Source of the DNA: Shewanella insulae
Lineage (GTDB): Bacteria > Pseudomonadota > Gammaproteobacteria > Enterobacterales > Shewanellaceae
Direction of reading: 5' to 3'
DNA length: 64,000 nt
Assembly (NCBI RefSeq): GCF_009831655.1
Contig: NZ_WRPA01000004.1
Location: 124,001 to 188,000, forward strand
The notes under the pieces are model-generated. The model saw nothing but the letters and a program-made list of their open reading frames with translations. It made no database searches and was not told where the DNA came from. Shown here one piece after another: positions 9,870 through 19,808 of this stretch (within the stretch, counting starts at the first letter, position 1; each line of letters opens with the position of its first letter). A program made the position numbers and the translations under genes.

Positions 9870-11819
9870 ATGGAGCACAGCATACTGGTTAAGATCCTTT
9901 TGATGCTAATGATGGCCATAGTGGCGATCGCCCTCTTTAGGCGGGCGGGCTTGCCGGCTATCTTGGCCTATCTGATCACCGGGGTGATCAGCGGCCCGTC
10001 GGTATTCAACTGGTTTACTCAGCAGCAGATCCACTCGGTTGCCGAGTTGGGTGTGGTACTCCTGATGTTCTCCCTTGGATTGGAATTCTCGCTGCCCAGG
10101 CTGTGGGCCATGCGCCGCACTGTATTCGGCCTGGGTAGTGCTCAGGTATTCGTCACCGCGGTGCTCACCATGTGCATCAGCATGCTGCTAGGGCTCAACC
10201 TGAGTGAGTCTATCGTGGTCGGCTCGGCCATAGCACTCTCATCCACCGCTATCGTCTTAAAATTACTCAACGAACGTGGCTGGCTCAGGCGGCGCCACGG
10301 CGAGCTGTCGGTCAGTGTCTTGCTGTTTCAGGATCTGGCCGTGGTGCCTCTGCTGATCCTCATGCCCCTGCTGGCCTCCGACGGTGAGATGTTGAGTTGG
10401 CACGAGATAGCACTCGCCATGGTGGAGGGGGTACTGGCCTTCGTTGCGCTGATGGCCGTGGGTAAGTGGGCGCTGCCTAAGGTGTTTGACGAGGTAGCCC
10501 GCTCGCGCTCCAACGAGCTGTTTGTGCTCTCCACCTTAGTGGTGGCATTGGTGACCGGAGCCCTGACTCAGTGGCTGGGGCTCTCCATGGCGCTGGGGGC
10601 CTTTATCGCCGGTATGCTGCTGGGGGAGAGCCAATACAAAAGGCAGTTGGAAGCGGATATTCGCCCCTTCAGGGATCTCCTGATGGGACTGTTTTTCATC
10701 TCCATCGGCATGCTGCTCGACTTTAGCCTGGTGATCACCTTCTGGTGGCAGGTGTTGCTGCTGGTGGTGGCTGTGATCATCGCCAAGGCCTTGATTGTCT
10801 TCGGCCTGCTACGGGCCGCCAAGGAAACCTTTCGTACCTCGGTGGCCACGGCCATCAGCCTGGCTCAGGTGGGGGAGTTCAGCTTCGTGGTGCTGGCACT
10901 GGCGGTAAACTATGAACTGCTTGAGATCACCGTCAGCACTAAGCTGGTGATGGTGGCGGTGCTCTCTATGGCTGTGGCTCCCTGGCTGGTGCGTCATAGC
11001 GTGGATATCGCCCGGCGGCTGCATGGGGTCAAGGCGATCAAGCAGGGTGACAGCGAGATCATCCCGCCTCTGGAGCAGAGTAGTGATCTGGTGTTGATCT
11101 TGGGCTATGGCCGGGTGGGGCAGACCATTGCACGCTTCATGAAGACGGAGGCGATCCCCTATCTGGTGCTCGACAGGGATCCCACCAGGGTGACAGAGGC
11201 CCGCCGGGCGGGAGAGCCTGTCTATTTTGGCGATGTGGCAAAGCGGGCAATCCTCAAGCAGGCGCAGATTAAGCAGGCAAAGCTTATTGTACTCACCTTT
11301 ACCAGCAGCCATGTGCTCGACCAGGTGTTACCCTTGTGTCGCCAGCTGGCGCCCGAGGCCAAGATCTTGGTCAGAACCCGCGACGATGAGGGAATGGAGG
11401 CGCTGGAGGAGGCTGGGGCCAGTCAGGTGATCCCGGAAACCCTAGAGGGCAGCCTGATGCTGGTGTCCCAGGTGCTCTATCAGTGCGGTGTGCCCCTGAC
11501 CCGTATCCTCAAGCGCCTCGAGTATGAGCGGCGTAACCACTATCAATATCTGCATGGCTTCTTCTCCGGGGAGGAGACAGACTTTACCCTGGAGCTTCTG
11601 CATGCGGTGGCCCTGCCCAAGGGGGCCCAGGTGGTGGGCCAGCCACTGTCGGCCATTCCCTGGGAGAAACTCAGGGTGGAGCTCAGGGCGGTGCGCCGTA
11701 GCGGCGCCGAGGTGGAAAGCCCCGAACTAGACTGGCTGATCCGCCCGGGGGATATCCTGATCATCCTTGGCAAGCCAAGGCGCATCGAGAAGGCCGAGCA
11801 CTATCTGTTGCAGGGTTAA
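9870..11819 (+). CDS. CPA2-family monovalent cation:proton antiporter with RCK domains (KefB/YbaL-like)
   Basis: Predicted inner-membrane K+ or Na+/H+ exchanger. Residues ~1-390 form about a dozen hydrophobic segments of the Na_H_exchanger domain, with LAYLITGVISGP, LLMFSLGLEFS and FQDLAVVPLL typical of CPA2. From ~400 there is an RCK N-domain with a Rossmann motif (ILGYGRVGQTIARFM) and a conserved acidic residue (LVLDRDP), and from ~575 an RCK C-domain (TrkA_C). Kef and YbaL proteins share this layout; nothing here fixes glutathione gating or ion choice. GGAGAGG precedes the ATG. The next gene starts at the base after the stop. Confidence 0.9.
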   Translation: MEHSILVKILLMLMMAIVAIALFRRAGLPAILAYLITGVISGPSVFNWFTQQQIHSVAELGVVLLMFSLGLEFSLPRLWAMRRTVFGLGSAQVFVTAVLTMCISMLLGLNLSESIVVGSAIALSSTAIVLKLLNERGWLRRRHGELSVSVLLFQDLAVVPLLILMPLLASDGEMLSWHEIALAMVEGVLAFVALMAVGKWALPKVFDEVARSRSNELFVLSTLVVALVTGALTQWLGLSMALGAFIAGMLLGESQYKRQLEADIRPFRDLLMGLFFISIGMLLDFSLVITFWWQVLLLVVAVIIAKALIVFGLLRAAKETFRTSVATAISLAQVGEFSFVVLALAVNYELLEITVSTKLVMVAVLSMAVAPWLVRHSVDIARRLHGVKAIKQGDSEIIPPLEQSSDLVLILGYGRVGQTIARFMKTEAIPYLVLDRDPTRVTEARRAGEPVYFGDVAKRAILKQAQIKQAKLIVLTFTSSHVLDQVLPLCRQLAPEAKILVRTRDDEGMEALEEAGASQVIPETLEGSLMLVSQVLYQCGVPLTRILKRLEYERRNHYQYLHGFFSGEETDFTLELLHAVALPKGAQVVGQPLSAIPWEKLRVELRAVRRSGAEVESPELDWLIRPGDILIILGKPRRIEKAEHYLLQG

Positions 11820-12542
11820 ATGGGTAGAAGGCTGATGGTAAGACGAACCCTATTGATTGTACTTTCTCCCTTGCTCTTGATGCAGGCCCTTTGGGTCAAG
11901 TGGCGCACCCCCAGGCTGCCTGAGCCCATGGGTGAGCGCAGTGGCGAGTTGGGGGAGGGGCCGCTATTGCGTCTTTTGATCTTGGGGGATTCGGCCGCGG
12001 CCGGTGTTGGCGTCTCTGCGCAGCATGAGGCGCTAAGCGGTCAGCTCACTCGTTTGTTAGAGCCTCATTATCGGCTGCGATGGCGCCTCCTGGCCAAGTC
12101 GGGCATGACCACGACCCAGACGCTGGCTTGGGTAGAGCAGGAGGCGGCTCAGGCGGACGTGGTGCTTATCTCCCTCGGAGTGAACGATCTGCTCTCGCCC
12201 ATAGGAGTGCGGCGTTGGCTTACTGCTACGGGGGAATTAATCGATGGGCTGCTTGCAAGCTCGCCAGGAGCTAAGGTGCTGCTGACGCCGCTGCCGCCTC
12301 TGGGTGCCTTTCCAAGGTTTGCTCAGCCACTGGCCGGGGTGTTAACGAGGCGAGAGGCGCGTTTTAATCAGGCTTTAATGGCATTCTGCCAAGGCCGACG
12401 GGCGTGCCAGCTCTTGCCGCTCCAGCTTCCCCTCACGCCAGAGGCCCTGGCCAGCGACGGCTTTCATCCCAGCGCGGCGAGTTACCGCCTGTGGGCCGAA
12501 TGTGCCTGTCGGGCCATCATCTCCCTGCATAGGCCATCATAG
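11820..12542 (+). CDS. SGNH/GDSL-type esterase, membrane-anchored or secreted
   Basis: A 240-aa SGNH hydrolase with all family blocks: GDSAAAG (nucleophile Ser58), oxyanion Gly, SLGVND (Asn122), and DGFHP with Asp213 and His216. A hydrophobic N-terminal stretch (residues ~9-24, after RRLMVRR) suggests a signal anchor, so the enzyme probably faces the periplasm. Likely an esterase or lysophospholipase; the substrate cannot be read from sequence. The ATG abuts the antiporter TAA, so the two are co-transcribed. The pairing with a cation antiporter has no obvious functional meaning. Confidence 0.87.
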   Translation: MGRRLMVRRTLLIVLSPLLLMQALWVKWRTPRLPEPMGERSGELGEGPLLRLLILGDSAAAGVGVSAQHEALSGQLTRLLEPHYRLRWRLLAKSGMTTTQTLAWVEQEAAQADVVLISLGVNDLLSPIGVRRWLTATGELIDGLLASSPGAKVLLTPLPPLGAFPRFAQPLAGVLTRREARFNQALMAFCQGRRACQLLPLQLPLTPEALASDGFHPSAASYRLWAECACRAIISLHRPS

Positions 12543-12581
12543 AGTGGGATAACGCGCAGGTTAATTTGGCAATGGTGTGGG

Positions 12582-13706
12582 CTACTTTATGTTGAAGAAG
12601 GCCTTTATCTCATCGATCTGACACATGGCATCCTGATAGCCCAGGTTGATCAAGGCGCTACAGTAAGATTGTTCGAACAGCAGATAGGAGACGATACTCG
12701 AGTCCGATTGCTGGTTGATGCCTATTAGTCTTAGCAGCACTTTCACCGCCAGGGGCATCTCATGATAATGCTGGGCGGCGAGCAGGCTCAGATCCTCGCT
12801 GGGCTTAATTACCAGGGTATCTATGGTCTTGAGCGCCACCTCTTGCCTGCGCTCCTCAGGGATCAGGTTTAGCGTGCTGTTGATCCGCTGCAGGCGCTCG
12901 AGATCGCTGTTTAAGGTGTCGGAGAAGATGGTATCGAGCAGGTGACCGGCTATGGTCGCCGTCTTGGGGTGATGCTCGAGCTCCTTGGGCGTCTGCTTAT
13001 GTGGACTCTCCAGGTTGATCACCATTATCTTTTCCGCCCCCAGATGGATAGGGCTGCTCAGCGGCGCCAATTGGTGCACCGAGCCGTCCCCATAGTAGCC
13101 GCGATTGAGTTTCACCGAGGGAAATACCAGGGGAATGGCGGCGCTGGCCAGAAGGTGTTCCGTGTTGAGGTGGGTACGCTGGCCCCCTCGTCTGGCGCGG
13201 TTCCAATCTTCTATCTCTTTGGCCGCCTGAAAGAAACTCACCGAGCGTGACGAGTTATAACAGGAGGTGTCTACGCTAAGAGCATGCAGGGCGCCGTTGC
13301 CTATGTTGCGGTCGATGCGTTCGAAGTTGATCAGGTTGTTCAGCAGGTTTCTCAGGGGCTGATTATCAAAAAGGCTACCGGCTTCTGTGTTGATCTTCAC
13401 ATCCTGCAGGCCCATCAAGGCCATCTGCGATAGGTGGGCGAAGATGCCGCCGAAGGAGGAGCGATAGACCTTATGGGTGTTGAAGTGACGCCAGACCCAT
13501 TCCAGTTTACGTACCCCGAGATGAAAACAGGAGGCATGGGTCGCGATAGAGGTGCCATTAATGGCACCGGCAGAGGTGCCGCAGATGATCTTAAAGGGCA
13601 CGCCGTGGTTACGGGGATAGAACTGCACTATGGCCTTGAGTACCCCGACCTGATATGCGGCGCGCGCACCGCCGCCCCCTAATACCAATGCTGTCTTATC
13701 TGGCAA
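12582..13706 (-). CDS. Patatin-like phospholipase family protein
   Basis: Predicted serine acyl hydrolase of the patatin family (374 aa). The N-terminus has the oxyanion glycine run GGGGARAAYQVG (10-21), GTSAG with nucleophile Ser45, and the dyad Asp207 in YYGDGS. The C-terminal ~130 residues are specific to this subgroup and end in a possible lipid-contacting region (AVKVLLRLIG). No signal peptide is present, so it probably acts in the cytoplasm or at the inner membrane face. The TTG start has GAGGGA upstream. It converges with the antiporter/SGNH pair. Confidence 0.88.
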   Translation of the reverse strand: MPDKTALVLGGGGARAAYQVGVLKAIVQFYPRNHGVPFKIICGTSAGAINGTSIATHASCFHLGVRKLEWVWRHFNTHKVYRSSFGGIFAHLSQMALMGLQDVKINTEAGSLFDNQPLRNLLNNLINFERIDRNIGNGALHALSVDTSCYNSSRSVSFFQAAKEIEDWNRARRGGQRTHLNTEHLLASAAIPLVFPSVKLNRGYYGDGSVHQLAPLSSPIHLGAEKIMVINLESPHKQTPKELEHHPKTATIAGHLLDTIFSDTLNSDLERLQRINSTLNLIPEERRQEVALKTIDTLVIKPSEDLSLLAAQHYHEMPLAVKVLLRLIGINQQSDSSIVSYLLFEQSYCSALINLGYQDAMCQIDEIKAFFNIK

Positions 13707-14166
13707 CTGAGTTCCCTCTAAATCCTTCTCTTATGCTCTGCGTCGGCCCTGCTGACACTTTGTAAGGTAACGCCTATGGTTGCGTCTAACTTTTTGTGGT
13801 TTCGACTCGTGCCGTTTCGCCTGTGAGTCTCTAGTGCTTATATTGATTAGAATATGTGAGCCGTGAGCCTTGTTCAAGCCGACTCTTCGGAACGGTTTTC
13901 GGGCCACTAGAGTGATGGTCTCGGCTCGGATTGGGGCGGCGGTGGTGCAATTTCCCCATATCTAGCACAAATAATCCGCTTGTGACCTAGATAATAAGTC
14001 TATATTGACCCAGGTGTTAGTCGCGTTTTCTGCCGGTGTAGCAGGGCTATCTACTTGTAATGTAAATGTTAACTGACAAGTTGGTCCTTTGCCATGGGTT
14101 TTAGGCCTGTTTGATAATCTCTAAGGTTCGCGTAGACTGGAAACGAGTACATATGAGGGATCAAAC
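13707..14166. other. 460-bp intergenic region between patatin-like gene and response regulator
   Basis: Divergent upstream region of the TTG-started patatin gene and the LuxR-type regulator. GAGGGA before the 14167 ATG is a clear ribosome binding site. No coding frame, terminator, confident promoter or operator was recognised. Confidence 0.5.
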
Positions 14167-14835
14167 ATGTTACAGCCACTAAAAATAATAATAGCTGATG
14201 ATCATCCACTGTTTAGGCAAGCACTCGTAAACACCTTAACCACTCAGTTCGATCAGCCTATGCTGTTTGAGGCGGAGACGGTGACGGCACTGGATGAGAT
14301 CTTAACCCAGCATCAGGATGCAGATCTGCTCCTATTGGATCTGAATATCCCCAATGCGCATGGGTTCAACACCTTAGTCAATATTCGTAACAGCTACCCC
14401 CACATAGGGATAGTGGTGATTTCCGGCCAGGAAGATAAAGTGACCGTGGGCAAGGCGATGTCCTTCGGCGCGGCAGGCTTTATTCCCAAGTCCTCGTCGG
14501 TCGAGTTGATGGTCAAGGCGATCAATGCCGTGATGGCCGGGCGCCAATGGACGCCGCCGGGCTGTGAGGATCTTAGCGCCATCACCTTGGACAGCATGAG
14601 CAGCAAGATCGCCAGCCTGTCGCCGCGTCAGCACAAGATCTTGATGATGTTTGCCGACGGCCTGCTCAACAAGCAGATAGCCTATGAGTTGGGCCTGTCA
14701 GAGGCGACAATCAAGGCGCACGCCAGCGCCATCTTCCTTAAGCTCGGGGTGCATACCCGTACCCAGGCGGTGATCGCCATGAGCCAGCTCTATCTGGACA
14801 AGACGCCACTGACCGCAGAGGTGGAACAAGTCTAG
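14167..14835 (+). CDS. LuxR-type (NarL/FixJ) response regulator, CrbR-like
   Basis: A 222-aa response regulator. The receiver domain (1-125) carries acidic residues Asp11/Asp12, phosphoacceptor Asp58 in LLLLDLN, Ser86 and Lys108. A LuxR-type helix-turn-helix follows (about 152-210: LSPRQHKIL...NKQIAYELGLSEATIKAHASAI). It is tail-to-tail with a kinase that carries a solute-symporter domain. That pairing matches the CrbS/CrbR system, which activates acetyl-CoA synthetase in Vibrio and relatives. The name is inferred from architecture and neighbours, so no symbol is given. Likely targets are the adjacent porin and transporter operon. Confidence 0.9.
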   Translation: MLQPLKIIIADDHPLFRQALVNTLTTQFDQPMLFEAETVTALDEILTQHQDADLLLLDLNIPNAHGFNTLVNIRNSYPHIGIVVISGQEDKVTVGKAMSFGAAGFIPKSSSVELMVKAINAVMAGRQWTPPGCEDLSAITLDSMSSKIASLSPRQHKILMMFADGLLNKQIAYELGLSEATIKAHASAIFLKLGVHTRTQAVIAMSQLYLDKTPLTAEVEQV

Positions 14836-14857
14836 ACGCTTGGTTAGCGACAGAGAA

Positions 14858-14897
14858 ACGCCCCGCATCTGCTTGAGCCAGACGCGGGGTGTTTTTT
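14858..14897. terminator. Terminator between the convergent crbR-like and crbS-like genes
   Basis: ACGCCCCGC (14858-14866) pairs with GCGGGGTGT (14884-14892) with one G-T pair, followed on the plus strand by TTTTTTA. It ends the response-regulator transcript and reaches the stop codon of the convergent kinase. Confidence 0.75.
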
Positions 14898-17800
14898 AGT
14901 CTGTTAGTGGGTCGACCAGATTAAAGTGGGGGCTGGGCTGGGCCGAGTAGTTGTTGTGCAGGCTGTTGGCCAGGGTGGCGCTCATCACGGCGCGCAGGGC
15001 GATAGGCTTGATGATCTTACGTAGATAGCCATAACCTAACTCCTTGGTGCGCTGCACCACCTCCTCGTCAATGGTAGCTGTGATCAGAATCGCCGGGATA
15101 GGGCGGCTGGATAGGGCTTGCAGCTCGGCCATGAGATCCAGACCGTTCTGGTTGTTGTCCAGCTGATAGTCCATCAGCACTATGTCTATCTTACTGGCAA
15201 ACTGGCTGACACAGGCCTTGGCCTGTTGCGGCGAGGAGGCGGTATAGACCTGACACTTCCAGCCCCTAAGCAGCTCCTCCATGCCCGCCAGCACGTTCGG
15301 GTCGTCATCGACACACAGTACCTGGACGCCGTTGAGGGTGAGGATATCCGGCTGGCTGGTGTTTTCCTCTTCGAGTTGAGGCTTAACGGCGGCTAGGCTC
15401 AGGCTGAAGATGCTGCCTTGATTGACCTCTGATGACAGGGTGAGCCTGTGCTGCATCAGCTCCGCCAGACCCTGGGCGATATTCAGTCCCAATCCAAGGC
15501 CGTTGACCCCTTCGTGGCCCGAGTGCTGCAAGCGGGTGAATTGCTCGAAGATCACCGCCTGTTTATCGGCGGGGATCCCCGGGCCGTCGTCCACCACCTG
15601 GATTGCTATGGTCTCGCCGTGGCGGCGACAACCCAGCAGGATGCGGCCGCCGCCGGCGTAGCGAAACGCATTGCTGATCAGGTTCTGCAGTATGCGTCTG
15701 AGTAGCACCTTGTCGCTACGCACCCAGAGCTTGGTCTTGATGCACTTGAATTCCGCCTGGGTAGTGCTGGCCATGGCGCTGAACTCTTCCACCAGGGAGT
15801 CGAGCACCTCCTGTAGGGCAAACTCGGTGATCTCGGGCACTACCGTACCCCCCTCGATACGCGACACTTCGTTGAGATCCAATAGCAGTTCGTTAGCCAC
15901 CTGCAGGGCGTTATCGATATAACCTATCTGCTGTTTCTGCTTATTCGACAGCTGACCCCCTTGAACAAAGGCGGAGGAGAACAAGCGCGCCGCCGACAGG
16001 GGCTGCAGCAGATCATGGCTACAGGCCTTGAGGTATTGGCTCTTCTTCTGGTGTGCCTGCTCAACCTTCTGCAGAGCCTCGGCCAGCTCGGCGTTGGACT
16101 TGGCCAGCTGCAGGTTTGCCTGTTCCAGTCGCTTGGTGCGCTCAAATACCCTGGCTTCAAGGTCCAGGTTTTTCTCTTTCAATAGTTTCTCCGCCTCGCG
16201 GTACATGCTGATGTCGGAGAAGATCATCACGAAGCCGCCGCCTGGGATAGGATTACCCTGGATGCGTATCGTCTTGCCGTCGGGCTGGATGCGCTCGGTG
16301 GCATGGCGGCTACCCTGGCGCAGGAAGTTGAGGCGCCGTTCAACCTGTTCATCCAGGTTGGGTACATAGCTCTTGCCAAACTTGAGGTTATATTCGATAA
16401 GCTGCCTCACCGGACAGCCGATGTAGATGAGGTCGTCCGGGTAGTTAAACAGGCTCAGATACTGCTGATTCCAGGCCACCAGGTTGAGGTCTTTGTCGAT
16501 CACCGAGATCCCTTCGCTGGCGTTTTCGATGGCGCTGTGCAGCACGCTGCGACTGAACTCCTTACGGTGGCTGGAAGCTTCCTCAACCAGCTGGGCCACA
16601 TCCTCTATGGCGATGTCGCGACCATGGAGGGCGCAGGAGAGCACTAGGCGCGCCGAGGCTGAGCCCATGACGCTGGCGAGCATGTTTTCGGTGAAGAAGA
16701 TCAGCGCCTGATTGTGGGCGTTCTTGTCCTGAATCGGCTGGGGCTGACAGGAGAAGAAGGAGTAGAACCCCTGGGCGGCCTTGTCCTTACCCACGAAGCG
16801 GGCCACCAGTAGCTCGAGCTCTGTGGGGTTCACATGCTTGGGCACCTCGGGCAGCGACTTGTCCAGCTCGGGACGCTCGATAAAGTGGCCTATCTGCATC
16901 TGCTCATGGACGCTCTGGCGGGTAAAGGAGGAGACCAGCCAGATAGCCATCACGTTGACAAACAGGCCCACCAGGGTCGACATAGTGGTCATGGAGTAGC
17001 CGCTGCCGGCGAAGGGATGGCCGTAGAGCCCCAGCTGTGGCAGCAGGTTAAGCACTAGCCAGAGGGCGAATCCGCTGGAGATCCCGACCAATACGCCGAT
17101 CAGCGTGACCCGGCGCCAGAGGAAGGCAGCAAACAGCGCCGGGCCTATTTGGGCGATGGCGCCGAAGGCTACCTCACCCAGGGAGGCCAGGGTGTCGGGC
17201 GGCGCGATGAGGAACATGCCATAGCTCATGAAGATCACCAAAAGTACCAGCGCCTTGCGGATGTTAAGCAGGTGCGAGCGGAACTTGTGGAAGTCATTAT
17301 TCTGTATATTGTTGATCTTAAATAGTGTTGGGAAGACGATCTCGTTACTCAGCATGGTACTCAGGGCGATGGTAGAGATGATCACCATGGAGCTGGCCGC
17401 CGAGATGGCGCCGAGAAAACTAAACAGCCCCAGCCAGATATCGCCGCTAAATACCGGCAGAAACAGCACATAGGCGTCGCTCTGTAGCGAGTCGCCATAG
17501 AGGATATTGCCCGCTTGGCCCAATGGTGTGGCGAAGAAAGCAAACACCAGCACATAGAGGGGGAAGGTCCAGCGGCTCCAGAGCACATGTTTCTGTGATT
17601 TTAGCTCGACGATTAACACCTGAAACTGTCTCGGCAGGCAAAGAAACGCCGACATCACTATGATCAGCAGACCAAACAGCGAGATGAAGTTGGGGTAGTT
17701 AAACTCAGCCGCTATAGGGTTGATTTCCGTTGCCTTTTGCCAGATCTCCAGGGGGGAGTCGAACAGGAAGAAGGAGACGAAGATCCCTATGGTGAGGTAG

Positions 17801-18396
17801 GCGATAAGCTTCACAAAGGACTCGAAGGCGATGGCCAGCATCATGCCGGGATGTCGCTCGGTCACGTCGATGGCGCGCACCCCGAAGACTATGGTGAAAC
17901 CGGCGAGGATAAGGCTCACCACCAGGCCGAGCTGCCAGGAGGAGAGCAGGTGATCTTGCCGCAAGATCTCATAGGAGTTGACGATGGCTTTCTGCTGCTG
18001 GGCAATATAGGGCAGGGTGCCAAACAGGGCGACGAAGGTGACCACCACCGCCAGCAAGGGCGATTTGCCGAAACGGGCCGCCAGCAGGTCGGCAATCGAG
18101 GTGATGTTGAGCTTGAGGCAGACACGGATCACCCGCTGGATAAAGGGCCAGGCGAAGATAAACAGCAAGATAGGCGCGATATAGACAGGCAGGTAGGCGA
18201 AGGAGTTATTGGCGGCCTGGCCAGCGGTGCCGAGAAAGCCCCAGGAGGTACAGTAGACGCCGAGGGAGAGGGAGTAGATGATGGTGTGCTGCCCGGCAAA
18301 CCACTTGCCACGGTACTTGTCACCCAGAAACGCCATTAAAAACAGCAGACCGATATAGCTGATGCTGATGGCAACCAATAGCCAGTTTGGGAACAT
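14896..18396 (-). CDS. Hybrid histidine kinase with sodium/solute symporter domain (CrbS-like)
   Basis: A 1166-aa inner-membrane sensor kinase. Residues ~1-500 are a 12-13-segment sodium:solute symporter domain. They are followed by a STAC-type linker (~519-620), a PAS domain (~617-735), a coiled coil (~733-788), and a HisKA domain with phosphoacceptor His794 in SHDLLQP. Next come HATPase_c (NLISNAFRYA, DDGPGIP) and a C-terminal receiver with Asp1076 in VLMDYQLD. This is the CrbS/CbrA-type layout, where carboxylate transport or binding feeds a kinase. Its ATG has TAGGATAAG upstream. It is divergent from a porin and convergent with its likely partner regulator. The signal is unknown; acetate or another carboxylate is inferred from the family. 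Confidence 0.92.
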   Translation of the reverse strand: MFPNWLLVAISISYIGLLFLMAFLGDKYRGKWFAGQHTIIYSLSLGVYCTSWGFLGTAGQAANNSFAYLPVYIAPILLFIFAWPFIQRVIRVCLKLNITSIADLLAARFGKSPLLAVVVTFVALFGTLPYIAQQQKAIVNSYEILRQDHLLSSWQLGLVVSLILAGFTIVFGVRAIDVTERHPGMMLAIAFESFVKLIAYLTIGIFVSFFLFDSPLEIWQKATEINPIAAEFNYPNFISLFGLLIIVMSAFLCLPRQFQVLIVELKSQKHVLWSRWTFPLYVLVFAFFATPLGQAGNILYGDSLQSDAYVLFLPVFSGDIWLGLFSFLGAISAASSMVIISTIALSTMLSNEIVFPTLFKINNIQNNDFHKFRSHLLNIRKALVLLVIFMSYGMFLIAPPDTLASLGEVAFGAIAQIGPALFAAFLWRRVTLIGVLVGISSGFALWLVLNLLPQLGLYGHPFAGSGYSMTTMSTLVGLFVNVMAIWLVSSFTRQSVHEQMQIGHFIERPELDKSLPEVPKHVNPTELELLVARFVGKDKAAQGFYSFFSCQPQPIQDKNAHNQALIFFTENMLASVMGSASARLVLSCALHGRDIAIEDVAQLVEEASSHRKEFSRSVLHSAIENASEGISVIDKDLNLVAWNQQYLSLFNYPDDLIYIGCPVRQLIEYNLKFGKSYVPNLDEQVERRLNFLRQGSRHATERIQPDGKTIRIQGNPIPGGGFVMIFSDISMYREAEKLLKEKNLDLEARVFERTKRLEQANLQLAKSNAELAEALQKVEQAHQKKSQYLKACSHDLLQPLSAARLFSSAFVQGGQLSNKQKQQIGYIDNALQVANELLLDLNEVSRIEGGTVVPEITEFALQEVLDSLVEEFSAMASTTQAEFKCIKTKLWVRSDKVLLRRILQNLISNAFRYAGGGRILLGCRRHGETIAIQVVDDGPGIPADKQAVIFEQFTRLQHSGHEGVNGLGLGLNIAQGLAELMQHRLTLSSEVNQGSIFSLSLAAVKPQLEEENTSQPDILTLNGVQVLCVDDDPNVLAGMEELLRGWKCQVYTASSPQQAKACVSQFASKIDIVLMDYQLDNNQNGLDLMAELQALSSRPIPAILITATIDEEVVQRTKELGYGYLRKIIKPIALRAVMSATLANSLHNNYSAQPSPHFNLVDPLTD

Positions 18397-18653
18397 CTAT
18401 CACTTATCCTATCTTTTCAGGAGTTTATCGCGCCATCCCGGCTCACTCCTTTTATTTTGTTATTCAAGTCAACATATCACAGTTGGCGCCAAAGTCGGCA
18501 TTTATGGTCATCGACTTAAGTATTAGTGCTTATTGCCTAATCCTCACGTATTGCGCCCAATGGTCTACTACCGCTGCATTACTACCTATTCCCAATTGAG
18601 GCCAAGGAGGCATTTCTCCATCTTGGAGGCAACCACAAAAGGGGATAATCAAG

Positions 18654-19691
18654 ATGATATCAACAATAAAAAAACTCACACTCGCAACTTCACTCGGCCT
18701 GATGGCCAGTTCTGCCATGGCCGGCTATGACTTTAATGTCGGCGATGACGGTAAGCTGTCTTTCGGTGGCTATCTCAAGGTAGATGCCCGTTATGTCAAC
18801 GGCGATGTCGGCTACCGTGATTTCTGGATCGGCACAGGCACGGCCCAGGAAGAGAGCACGTCACAGTTCCGCATCTTTGCCAACGAGTCTCGTTTCAACA
18901 CTAAGTATGTTCACGGCGACGTGATGGGTTTCATCGAGATGGATTTCCTCGGCGGTGGCGGTAACCAGGTGGTGTCTAACTCGGCCCATCCGCGTCTGCG
19001 TCACGCCTTCATCAAGTACAAAGATCTTACCGTGGGTCAAACCTGGACCACCTTCATGAACACCAGTGCTATCCCGGAAACCGCCGATTTTGCCGGTGCC
19101 ACAGTCGGTCTGGCCTTCGTGCGTCAGGGCCAGATCCGCTACGACATAGGTGGCTTCCAGGTCTCTATCGAGAACCCTGAAAGTCACGGTGGCGACACCG
19201 CCAATGACGATCTGCCGGATGTGGTAGCCCGTTATAACTTCAAGGGTGACTGGGGTAACGTCTCTATCTCGGCTTTGGGTCGCCGGCTTAACACTCTGGG
19301 CGGCAATAGCGAAACCGCCTTCGGTGGCTCGATTGCCGGTCGCATCAACACCTTCGGTAAAGATGACCTGCGCTTCCAGTTCCACCAAGGGGAAGTGGGC
19401 CGCTACGTGGGCCTGGGTGTGACCAAAGATCTTATCGGCGAAGAGGTGGAAACCACTACCTCTTATCTGGCCGCCTACCGTCACTACTGGACAGATACCC
19501 TGCGCAGCACCTTCCTCTATGGCCGTATCGAGACCGACAAATCGGATGCGGATCGCAGCCAGTGGAGCGTCAACCTGTTCCAAAACCTGACGCCGGCACT
19601 GGCCGTGGGCATCGAAGTGGGTAACTTCGCCCTGGACGACCAGAACGTCGATTCAGACTACGCACAGCTTTCAATGCGTTACGCCTTGTAA
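18654..19691 (+). CDS. DcaP-like outer-membrane porin
   Basis: A 345-aa outer-membrane protein with a cleavable signal peptide (MISTIKKLTLATSLGLMASSAMA). A mature barrel follows, with alternating beta-strand patterns such as LSFGGYLKVDARY and FAGATVGLAFVRQGQIRYD. The FGGYLKVD start, VGQTWTTF and GATVGLAFVRQGQIRY resemble the DcaP family; Acinetobacter DcaP passes dicarboxylates. The final residue is Leu rather than the usual Phe. AAAGGGG precedes the ATG, and a terminator follows. Its place between a CrbS-like kinase and an ABC-importer operon suggests it admits the imported acid, which is inference. Confidence 0.85.
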   Translation: MISTIKKLTLATSLGLMASSAMAGYDFNVGDDGKLSFGGYLKVDARYVNGDVGYRDFWIGTGTAQEESTSQFRIFANESRFNTKYVHGDVMGFIEMDFLGGGGNQVVSNSAHPRLRHAFIKYKDLTVGQTWTTFMNTSAIPETADFAGATVGLAFVRQGQIRYDIGGFQVSIENPESHGGDTANDDLPDVVARYNFKGDWGNVSISALGRRLNTLGGNSETAFGGSIAGRINTFGKDDLRFQFHQGEVGRYVGLGVTKDLIGEEVETTTSYLAAYRHYWTDTLRSTFLYGRIETDKSDADRSQWSVNLFQNLTPALAVGIEVGNFALDDQNVDSDYAQLSMRYAL

Positions 19692-19700
19692 GTGCTCTTG

Positions 19701-19725
19701 GGGGAGGCTTCCTCCCCATTTTTTT
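19701..19725 (+). terminator. Rho-independent terminator after the porin gene
   Basis: A perfect 7-bp stem GGGGAGG/CCTCCCC with a CTT loop is followed by A and a run of seven Ts, 10 bp after the porin stop. It separates the porin transcript from the ABC-transporter operon, or attenuates readthrough. Confidence 0.88.
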
Positions 19726-19808
19726 ACCCGTTTAACCCTCGTCTTGGCATTCGCCGGGGCGACTCATCGCCGAAACACCCAGGCAGAGCCGTTTAAAGGA
19801 GTAGGGTT